In this document: positions 6,730 through 11,320 of the stretch, in pieces
Position numbering within the stretch: position 1 is the stretch's first letter
Layout of the letters: every line of letters starts with the position of its first letter
Virus record (IMG/VR): IMGVR_UViG_3300046004_002364
Span: 1 to 34,425 of that record
Reading direction: 5' to 3' (one strand)
DNA from: a virus
DNA: 34,425 nt
Position numbers and translations under genes: made by a program
Notes under the pieces: generated by a model
What the model saw: the letters and a program-made list of their open reading frames with translations, nothing else
Database searches by the model: none
What the model was told of the DNA's origin: nothing

Positions 6730-7677
6730 ATGGCTCATATGATTGAATTTCTCGACGGCAAGGCTTCGATGGCTTATGCAGGCGAAACACCATGGCATCA
6801 CCTCGGCACGAAGGTCTCGAACGACCTCACTCCTGCTCAGATGCTGAAGGCAGCAAACCTTGACTGGAAGGTCAATCCAGTTCCTGCTTACGCCGACATC
6901 GGTGGTAAGCAGGTTGATATTGGCCGCTCCGCTCTGGTTCGCGACGTCGACAACAAGATCCTCGACGTGATCACCAACGATTGGGTTCCGAATCAGAACG
7001 AATCGGCATTTGAATTCTTCAATGATTTCGTTGCGGCTGGTGAAATGGAAATGCACACCGCTGGTTCGCTTCGCGATGGTCAGCTTGTTTGGGCCTTGGC
7101 AAAGGTGAAGGATTCCTTCGAGTTGTTCAAAGGCGATCGCGTTGATTCCTATCTTCTCTTCACCAATCCACATAAGTATGGTTGGTCGATCGATGTTCGC
7201 TTCACTCCAGTTCGCGTTGTTTGCAACAACACTCTCACTCTCTCGCTGAACAGCCAGTCAAGCAAGATTGTCAAGGTTAGCCATCGCCGCGAGTTTGACG
7301 GTGACGTTGTCAAGGAAACACTCGGTGTCGCCAAGGAAAAGCTTGCCAAGTACAAGGAAATGGCTGCTTATCTTGGTTCGAAGCGTTACACTGACGAGAA
7401 CATCGTCGAGTATTTCCAGCGTGTGTTCCCTGTCACTGGTTCGAAGAAAGATCTCAGTAAGAATGCTGGTATCGCTCTCGAAATCATGGACCAACAGCCT
7501 GGTGCCGAATACGGCGAAGGCAGCTGGTGGCAGGCTTTCAACGCAGTCACCTTCATGACTGATCACATGATTGGTCGTAATGCAGATAATCGTATGACTT
7601 CTGCTTGGTACGGTTCAAACAAGAACCTGAAGACGAAGGCGTTGGAAACTGCGGTGGAGTTTGCAGACGCCGCATAA
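6730..7677 (+). CDS. DUF932 (phage/plasmid-like) protein
   Basis: 315 aa from ATG 6730, with an AAAGGAAAC ribosome site. An upstream ATG at 6688 lies inside promoter copy 5 and is rejected. The N-terminal phrases AYAGETPWHHLGTKVSNDLTP and AYADIGGKQ, then NDWVPNQNESAFEFF and VRFTPVRVVCNNTLTLSL, are hallmarks of the DUF932 family found in phages and plasmids. Its activity is not established; it has been discussed with plasmid replication and phage accessory functions. It is one of the most GC-rich stretches here and uses C-ending codons heavily, suggesting strong expression. A terminator follows at once. Confidence 0.85.
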   Translation: MAHMIEFLDGKASMAYAGETPWHHLGTKVSNDLTPAQMLKAANLDWKVNPVPAYADIGGKQVDIGRSALVRDVDNKILDVITNDWVPNQNESAFEFFNDFVAAGEMEMHTAGSLRDGQLVWALAKVKDSFELFKGDRVDSYLLFTNPHKYGWSIDVRFTPVRVVCNNTLTLSLNSQSSKIVKVSHRREFDGDVVKETLGVAKEKLAKYKEMAAYLGSKRYTDENIVEYFQRVFPVTGSKKDLSKNAGIALEIMDQQPGAEYGEGSWWQAFNAVTFMTDHMIGRNADNRMTSAWYGSNKNLKTKALETAVEFADAA

Positions 7678-7682
7678 TATGG

Positions 7683-7706
7683 TTGGGAGAGCTTCGGTTC
7701 TCCCAA
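7683..7706 (+). terminator. Terminator-like hairpin with cTTCGg loop
   Basis: TTGGGAGA (7683-7690) pairs with TCTCCCAA (7699-7706) around a gcTTCGgt loop. The following bases are TTATAAAT, so the T tract is weak. The hairpin separates the DUF932 gene from the late promoter that overlaps its 3' flank. Confidence 0.75.
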
Positions 7707-7707
7707 T

Positions 7708-7715
7708 TATAAATA
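7708..7715 (+). promoter_or_regulatory. T4-type late promoter TATAAATA
   Basis: Exact match to the T4 late promoter consensus. T4 late starts lie about six bases beyond the box, here about 7721, which is the ATG of the next gene, so that message would be leaderless. Confidence 0.6.
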
Positions 7716-7720
7716 CGTTT

Positions 7721-7903
7721 ATGGTAGAAGAAAACGGTACTTACTTTGTCGGAATAGCATTGGAAATCGAGGATGAAGAGATCATCTTTCCGGTAAAATT
7801 CCATACGAAAAATTATAAAGAAGCTCTTACACTCACTCGCTGCATTACCAATGGTGATCCAAAAAAACGAGTCATGTTTGCTGATATGAATGAAAGGTTC
7901 TAA
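7721..7903 (+). CDS. Small phage protein, unknown
   Basis: 60 aa from ATG 7721 (MVEENGTYFVGIALEIEDEEI). A longer in-frame reading starting within the DUF932 gene lacks a ribosome site and runs through the terminator hairpin. The protein is compact, mixed beta/alpha and slightly acidic, ending VMFADMNERF. No Shine-Dalgarno is visible before 7721, fitting a leaderless transcript from the TATAAATA box at 7708. Function unknown. It leads into two genes for secreted proteins. Confidence 0.55.
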   Translation: MVEENGTYFVGIALEIEDEEIIFPVKFHTKNYKEALTLTRCITNGDPKKRVMFADMNERF

Positions 7904-7904
7904 T

Positions 7905-8243
7905 ATGAAAAAGATTCTTACACTTGCAATTGTCAGCAGCATGCTCATCTCTGCTCCAGCGCTTGCACAAAACAATGATCGCAATGACCGCAGAGAGCAG
8001 CGCGATCAAAATCAGCGGCGCGGAGGAGGCTGTGGTTGGCTCTGTGGAGCTATCATCGGTGGTATCGTTGTAGGTGCACTCAGCTCAGACAATCGCGATC
8101 AGGGAAGAAACCAAAATCCTCGTGATGATAACCGCTACTATCCACCTGATTATCGATATGATAGACGCTATTGCGTTCGTGAACAAATCACCGAATGGTA
8201 TCGTGGCGAACGCTACGTTTACTGGGAAACCCGTTGTAACTAA
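7905..8243 (+). CDS. Secreted protein with glycine-zipper segment
   Basis: 112 aa from ATG 7905, behind GAAAGG. A textbook Sec signal peptide (MKKILTLAIVSSMLISAPALAQ) with an Ala-x-Ala cleavage site ends near residue 22. A charged N/D/R/Q stretch follows, then CGWLCGAIIGGIVVGALSS, a short glycine-zipper-like membrane or oligomerisation segment, then a Tyr/Arg/Pro-rich tail with a Cys pair (YCVREQ...ETRC). Proteins of this build are common in the Rhizobiales periplasm/outer membrane, so this may be host-derived cargo. A role in altering the envelope or lysis is inference. It is paired with a second secreted protein nine bases downstream. Confidence 0.7.
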   Translation: MKKILTLAIVSSMLISAPALAQNNDRNDRREQRDQNQRRGGGCGWLCGAIIGGIVVGALSSDNRDQGRNQNPRDDNRYYPPDYRYDRRYCVREQITEWYRGERYVYWETRCN

Positions 8244-8252
8244 GGAAAATAT

Positions 8253-8690
8253 ATGAAGAATTTTATTGCGCTAGCACTCATCATGCTGGCAACTCCAGCT
8301 ATCGCACAGAAGACTCCTGTCGGTGTGACATATGATACGAAGATTATCCGCGCCATTGATGGTGATACGATTGTCATTGCTGCGCCGTACTTGCCAGCTC
8401 CTTTGAAGCCTGAGCTTGGTGTTCGTATCTTTGGTGTCGATACACCTGAAAAAAGCTTTCGTGCAAAGTGTGAGAGCGAAAAAGTGCGCGGAGAACAGGC
8501 TTCTGTCTTTGTCAAAGATTTGATTTCTGCTACAAAGAAGCATCAGGTTGTTCTGTATGATTGGGACAAGTTCGGTGGTCGTGTCCTCGGAGACATGCTA
8601 TTTGATGGCATGAGCCTTCGCGAACTGCTTATCAAGAACGGTTTTGCGCGTGCATATTTTGGTGATGCAAAACAGTCTTGGTGCAATTAA
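8253..8690 (+). CDS. Secreted thermonuclease (SNase) family nuclease
   Basis: 145 aa. Signal peptide MKNFIALALIMLATPAIAQ, then a staphylococcal-nuclease OB fold. Catalytic and metal-binding positions of the family are present: IDGDT (D36, D38), VRIFGVDTPE (R58, D63, T64, E66) and DKFGGRVLGD (R110). The final LLIKNGFARAYFG matches the family's last helix. It should be an exported Ca2+-dependent DNA/RNA endonuclease, acting in the periplasm or outside. Phage uses could include degrading competing DNA or scavenging nucleotides; this is inference. Its stop lies within the promoter of the tmRNA gene. Confidence 0.88.
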   Translation: MKNFIALALIMLATPAIAQKTPVGVTYDTKIIRAIDGDTIVIAAPYLPAPLKPELGVRIFGVDTPEKSFRAKCESEKVRGEQASVFVKDLISATKKHQVVLYDWDKFGGRVLGDMLFDGMSLRELLIKNGFARAYFGDAKQSWCN

Positions 8691-8722
8691 GCATGTACAA
8701 TTAAAGCCCGTTAGGGTATAAA
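8689..8722 (+). promoter_or_regulatory. Promoter of the tmRNA gene: sigma70-type copy 6 overlapping a late box
   Basis: AAGCATGTACAA (8689-8700), TGTACA (8694-8699), exact 17-base spacer, TATAAA (8717-8722). The -10 continues as TATAAATA (8717-8724), the T4 late promoter consensus, so both host and late-modified polymerase might start near 8729. Confidence 0.8.
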
Positions 8723-8733
8723 TAGAATATCAG

Positions 8734-8750
8734 TTGTTGACAATCAACAA
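8734..8750 (+). other. Hairpin near the 5' end of the tmRNA acceptor piece
   Basis: TTGTTGA (8734-8740), loop CAA, TCAACAA (8744-8750): a perfect 7-bp stem. It could be a 5' processing or capping hairpin of the acceptor piece. An alternative pairing of ATCAGT (8729-8734) with ACTGAT (8885-8890) would join the two pieces. Confidence 0.5.
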
Positions 8751-8793
8751 TAAAGGCGGAAAGACCGGGGTTCGACTCCCCGCACCTCCACCA

Positions 8794-8838
8794 TAGACAC
8801 ACTGAGAAGTATGGTTGTGATGACAGTGTGTCTATGAT
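8794..8838 (+). other. tmRNA intervening segment with 11-bp perfect hairpin
   Basis: TAGACACACTG (8794-8804) pairs perfectly with CAGTGTGTCTA (8824-8834). It begins directly after the encoded CCA and almost continues the acceptor stem. It should be removed by RNase P at the 5' end of the coding piece and by 3' processing after CCA. Confidence 0.85.
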
Positions 8839-8919
8839 GGGGGTGACCTTGGAATTCGATTTTCGTGTAATAGGGCGGTTCGAGACTGATTGCTTGGCAA
8901 AGTGCCACAAAACATAAAT

Positions 8920-8964
8920 GCTAACGATAACGATAGCTTTGCAGATATCCGCCTAGCGGCATGA
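8920..8964 (+). CDS. tmRNA proteolysis-tag reading frame (ANDNDSFADIRLAA)
   Basis: Fourteen codons from resume codon GCT (8920-8922) to TGA (8962-8964), read on tmRNA without an initiator codon. The peptide begins ANDN and ends LAA, the two conserved ends of alphaproteobacterial tags; the terminal LAA is what ClpXP/ClpAP recognise. The middle (DSFADIR) is unusual and the tag is slightly longer than the usual rhizobial ones I recall. PK1-like TGGCA/TGCCA ends 12 bases before the resume codon, the usual distance. Confidence 0.88.
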   Translation, partial: ANDNDSFADIRLAA

Positions 8965-8977
8965 TCTACACGGGTTT

Positions 8978-9020
8978 CCTAGTTTCCCTTGGAACAGAAA
9001 AACTAGGGTTTGCATTTTTT
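8978..9020 (+). terminator. 3' hairpin and T run of the tmRNA gene, shared with convergent HNH gene
   Basis: CCTAGTTT (8978-8985) pairs with AAACTAGG (9000-9007). A 7-base gap precedes TTTTTT (9015-9020), so it is either an imperfect terminator or the last helix of the tmRNA coding piece followed by a terminator-like T run. The stop codon of the minus-strand HNH gene lies inside the stem. Confidence 0.55.
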
Positions 9021-9443
9021 ATGATGTTGTGTTAAAGCGTTTACTGGTAATTCTCTTTTGCATAAAGCACAAGATGCTCTGTTTTGTTTTTTACCTTGCA
9101 TAGGATTTTTACCAAGTCGACTCTGTTCTTTTCTTTTCTCAATGAGATACTCTCTCATTCCGGGTTTTGACCAGAGTGCTTTTCCACCAATAGATGGCAG
9201 ATTACGATTCATTCTTTGAACGTAACGACCACCTTCGGCTTGTTTTAAATATGCTAGTTCTTGTGAATCTATTGAATTAGTTAAACCGAGCCACGCAATT
9301 CGGTCATATTCATTTCCGAATTGTTCATATAATATTTTGTGGGCTTCGGCATGTTCTTCTATAGTAAGTTCTACTATATTACTTGGATCATCTGATCCAC
9401 CCATGTGTTTTGGGAAAATATGGTGCTTATGATAAATAGTCAT
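9003..9443 (-). CDS. HNH homing-type endonuclease
   Basis: 146 aa from the ATG at 9443, chosen because AGGAG (9451-9455) precedes it; an 18-residue extension to 9497 would start upstream of the expected transcript. The N-terminus IYHKHHIFPKHMGGSDDPSNIVEL...HAEAH is the HNH block of phage homing endonucleases (H7/H8, N22, H31/H35). The stretch SKPGMREYLIEKRKEQSRLGKNPMQGKK resembles a NUMOD-type DNA-binding repeat. C125-xx-C128...H140-xxx-C144 suggests a terminal zinc knuckle. It is a free-standing mobile gene on the strand opposite its neighbours, convergent with the tmRNA gene, and has its own late promoter at 9499. Confidence 0.87.
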   Translation of the reverse strand: MTIYHKHHIFPKHMGGSDDPSNIVELTIEEHAEAHKILYEQFGNEYDRIAWLGLTNSIDSQELAYLKQAEGGRYVQRMNRNLPSIGGKALWSKPGMREYLIEKRKEQSRLGKNPMQGKKQNRASCALCKRELPVNALTQHHKKCKP

Positions 9444-9466
9444 GCTGGTTCTCCTAACAGAATTAG

Positions 9467-9496
9467 TGGTAGTGGGACGGCCATCCGCGACTACCA
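9467..9496 (-). promoter_or_regulatory. Hairpin at the start of the HNH message
   Basis: TGGTAGT (9467-9473) and ACTACCA (9490-9496) form a perfect 7-bp stem with a 16-base loop. On the minus strand it sits at the expected transcript start, upstream of the AGGAG site. It may affect stability or translation. Confidence 0.45.
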
Positions 9497-9498
9497 TC

Positions 9499-9506
9499 TA
9501 TTTATA
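9499..9506 (-). promoter_or_regulatory. T4-type late promoter TATAAATA for the HNH gene
   Basis: TATTTATA on the plus strand reads TATAAATA on the minus strand. The predicted start is near 9493, with a 50-base leader to the HNH ATG. Confidence 0.6.
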
Positions 9507-9580
9507 AAAAACAGAACGGGCCACTTTACTACCAGTTGAATTGCTGGTGCTACGAGTCGCCAGAAAACCGCTGGGGATAG

Positions 9581-9588
9581 TATAAATA
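9581..9588 (+). promoter_or_regulatory. T4-type late promoter TATAAATA before the endolysin
   Basis: Exact TATAAATA. Transcription would begin near 9594, giving a leader of about 245 bases ahead of the endolysin gene. Confidence 0.6.
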
Positions 9589-9593
9589 AAATA

Positions 9594-9840
9594 TGACGGA
9601 GGTTGAAATCCTCCATTGACTCTTACAAAAACTTCAAGTCTTAGATGGCTAGAAAGCGGCATCATTCGGATGTCACCGACGAAAACACTAATGATTTTGC
9701 ATTTCCAGTAAGAGGGAAATGGATGGAAGATACTTCGTTATTCTCTTGTGTATCTTCTTATAGCGACAGAAAACTATATGGCTGAGATGCCTGGAAAGTA
9801 GTCTCTGTTTGCCAAAGTCATTGAGACTAAGAGGACAAAC
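9594..9840 (+). other. Gene-poor structured leader of the endolysin message
   Basis: No convincing gene; the weak 46-codon frame at 9645-9785 has no ribosome site. Several perfect short stems are present: GGAGG/CCTCC with a 7-base loop (9598-9614), GGCATC/GATGTC (9658-9674, one G:U), GAAGATAC/GTATCTTC (9726-9757), TAGTCTC/GAGACTA (9799-9829), and long-range CTCTTAC/GTAAGAG (9620-9626 with 9708-9714). The last hairpin abuts the AAGAGGA ribosome site of the endolysin and might time its translation. The whole could be a small RNA or regulatory leader. Confidence 0.4.
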
Positions 9841-10419
9841 ATGAAACTTTTCGAAAACAGAAAAGATTTCCCGTACCTACGCTGGGCAGAAGGCTTTGTC
9901 ATAGGTATTATCGCAGTCACAGGTGTGGCTTTGGCTACTCCAACTAAACAGCCTGAAATACAGATCGTAAAAGTTCCTGTGGTTCAGGTAATCGAAAAAA
10001 AGATTGTTGTCAAAGAAGCTGTGTATCTCAATCGGCATGACAGACAACAAATCAAATGCATGGCTGAGAATACATATTTCGAAGCAGGTCATGAGCCGAC
10101 GAAAGGCAAAATCGCGGTGAACAATGTAGTATTGAATCGCGTAAAAGACAAAAGATTCCCAAAGACACCATGCGCGGTCATTAATCAAAAGGCCAAAGGT
10201 GTATGCCAATTTTCATGGAAGTGTGAGGGAGGAAAGCGAATAGCTGATATGACAGCATATCGTAAGGCAACAGATGTTGCTGAAGACGTATATCTAGGTA
10301 ACTACACTGACGTTACAAAAGGCGCAAAATTTTACCACGCAGACTATGTAAGCCCATCATGGGGCAGAGTCTTTGATCGTACGACTAAAATTGGCGCACA
10401 CATTTTTTATAGAGGATAA
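9841..10419 (+). CDS. SleB-type cell wall hydrolase with N-terminal membrane anchor (endolysin)
   Basis: 192 aa, AAGAGGA ribosome site. Residues about 18-33 (FVIGIIAVTGVALA) form one weakly hydrophobic, Gly/Ala-containing segment without a clear cleavage site, like a signal-anchor-release sequence. A linker leads to the SleB/hydrolase-2 domain (about 65-192): AENTYFEAGHEPTKGKIAV with the candidate catalytic E81, VVLNRV, then GVCQFSW, GAKFYHADYVSPSW and IGAHIFYRG. SleB-family enzymes cleave the glycan strand of peptidoglycan. With a secretion anchor it would not strictly need a holin; no holin is evident next to it. Driven by the late promoter at 9581. Confidence 0.88.
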   Translation: MKLFENRKDFPYLRWAEGFVIGIIAVTGVALATPTKQPEIQIVKVPVVQVIEKKIVVKEAVYLNRHDRQQIKCMAENTYFEAGHEPTKGKIAVNNVVLNRVKDKRFPKTPCAVINQKAKGVCQFSWKCEGGKRIADMTAYRKATDVAEDVYLGNYTDVTKGAKFYHADYVSPSWGRVFDRTTKIGAHIFYRG

Positions 10420-10426
10420 TTATATC

Positions 10427-10672
10427 ATGATGGACGACGTCATTTCAACAAAAGCACTGACTTCTGAAAAGTTCATTAAAGAAATTGAACGATTGGTTAT
10501 CAATTATAATTTAGATTATATGGATGCCGTCGTCCACTATTGTGAAAAAAATAACATCGAGATCGAGGCTGCAGCGAGTATTATTCGTAGCAACATTCGT
10601 ATTAAGGCAAAGCTTCAAGACGAAGCAGAAGAACTCAACTTCATGCCAAAGAGGGCAAAGTTACCAGTATGA
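10427..10672 (+). CDS. 33: Late-transcription coactivator, T4 gp33-like
   Basis: 81 aa, with AGGAT upstream. The body, MDAVVHYCEKNNIEIEAAAS, then LQDEAEELNFMPKRAKLPV, matches the pattern of T4 gp33 and its cyanophage relatives (YxEAVxxYCExxxIExExVA and a short basic C-terminus). gp33 links the sliding clamp to RNA polymerase carrying the late sigma gp55 and so activates TATAAATA promoters; several such boxes occur in this window. The order 33-59-32 is the same as in T4. The stop overlaps the next start (ATGA). Confidence 0.82.
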   Translation: MMDDVISTKALTSEKFIKEIERLVINYNLDYMDAVVHYCEKNNIEIEAAASIIRSNIRIKAKLQDEAEELNFMPKRAKLPV

Positions 10673-11244
10673 CTCCATTCGAGAGCTACACTACCTTTCT
10701 TGCCCTTAAAAATCACTTCACAACAGATAGCTACGACTACATCAAATACAACGGCAGGATCGGAGCCAAGCCTTCGAGCTTTGATGTACGTAAGGACAAG
10801 TATCAATTCTATAAGTTGTCAAAACACAAAGATCCTCTCAAATATCTGGTCGCCAACTTTATTGATGGCGATTTAAAATGGATCGGCGATCTGTTTGATG
10901 ATGACTCAGAGAAAGTGTACAATGAATGGTTAAAGAGACAGCAATCTCTTTCTTATATTTTTGAAGAAGATGTAAAAAAACTATGTACAAATTTCAATGA
11001 TTGTGTTATTATAAAGAATGGGCAACATCCCTTTCTACTCAAAAAATATCTTCGTCGCGAGATTTCTATCGAGACGGTGATTATCCTCAATGATATCTTC
11101 GGGTTCTTCGGTCATTGGAACAAGAAGATTGAGGATGGTGTCCTATGGCCCAGCATCCACAAGAAGCTGCTGAAGTATAAGCCGTTCTTTCATTATGATG
11201 CATTTCGGTGCAGAAAAATTGTCAAGGACGTCTTTACTTCATGA
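10669..11244 (+). CDS. 59: Helicase loader, T4 gp59-like
   Basis: 191 aa (T4 gp59 is 217). It opens MTPFESYTTFLALKNHFTTDSYDYIKYNGRI..., and the segments FYKLSKHKDPLKYLVANFIDGDLKWIGDLF and HPFLLKKYLRREISIETVIILNDIFGFFGHWNKK are diagnostic of gp59. It loads the replicative helicase (gp41-type) onto gp32-covered forked DNA and recombination intermediates. It is basic overall, fitting DNA binding. The gene is coupled by ATGA to gp33 and contains, in its last third, a promoter-like sequence likely to feed gene 32. Confidence 0.9.
   Translation: MTPFESYTTFLALKNHFTTDSYDYIKYNGRIGAKPSSFDVRKDKYQFYKLSKHKDPLKYLVANFIDGDLKWIGDLFDDDSEKVYNEWLKRQQSLSYIFEEDVKKLCTNFNDCVIIKNGQHPFLLKKYLRREISIETVIILNDIFGFFGHWNKKIEDGVLWPSIHKKLLKYKPFFHYDAFRCRKIVKDVFTS
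10984..11012 (+). promoter_or_regulatory. Putative internal promoter in gene 59 for gene 32
   Basis: TGTACA (10984-10989), exactly 17 bases, TATTAT (11007-11012), with ACTATGTACAAATTT resembling the intergenic family. It lies about 310 bases upstream of gene 32, whose product is needed in large amounts. Confidence 0.45.
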
Positions 11245-11320
11245 TAAATACAATTGCAGTTCGCTGCAATCGAAATACATCGAAACATACCGTAAAAAAC
11301 CGACATATAGGAGATTAATT

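Larger units (their letters stand above)
8729..9020 (+). ncRNA. ssrA: Circularly permuted, two-piece tmRNA (ssrA)
   Basis: The acceptor piece (about 8729-8793) comes first. It has a T stem CGGGG/CCCCG with loop TTCGACT (8766-8782), acceptor strand CACCTCC (8783-8789), discriminator A and encoded CCA (8791-8793). After a spacer, the coding piece begins GGGGGTG (8839-8845), pairing with CACCTCC in seven pairs, the third being G:U (8841-8787), the alanine identity signal. A D-loop-like TTGGAATTCGA follows. Then TTTTCG (8860-8865) pairs with CGGAAA (8757-8762) as P2, and TGGCA/TGCCA (8895-8907) sits where PK1 should be. The tag frame follows, then a final 8-bp hairpin and T run to 9020. tmRNA rescues stalled ribosomes and tags the product for proteolysis. 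Permuted tmRNA is the alphaproteobacterial (also cyanobacterial) form. The exact outer ends are estimates. Confidence 0.93.

Noticed and set aside
8761-8793. An ordinary tRNA ending in CCA
   Set aside because: T arm, acceptor strand and CCA are present, but no D arm or anticodon arm precedes them. The 5' acceptor strand lies downstream at 8839, which fits only a permuted tmRNA.
9598-9614. T-arm-like hairpin GGAGG-TTGAAAT-CCTCC as part of a tRNA
   Set aside because: No matching acceptor strand, D arm or anticodon stem in the 60 bases upstream, and no CCA; kept only as a leader hairpin.
9645-9785. 46-codon frame in the endolysin leader
   Set aside because: No ribosome site, codon use unlike neighbours, and it crosses several perfect hairpins; probably not translated.
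9594-9840. Group I intron linked to the HNH gene
   Set aside because: Some R- and S-like fragments appear on the minus strand, but core pairings are poor and no split gene flanks them.
11243-11250. GATAAATA upstream of gene 32 as a late promoter
   Set aside because: One mismatch to the consensus; gene 32 is normally early/middle and an internal promoter plus read-through suffice.
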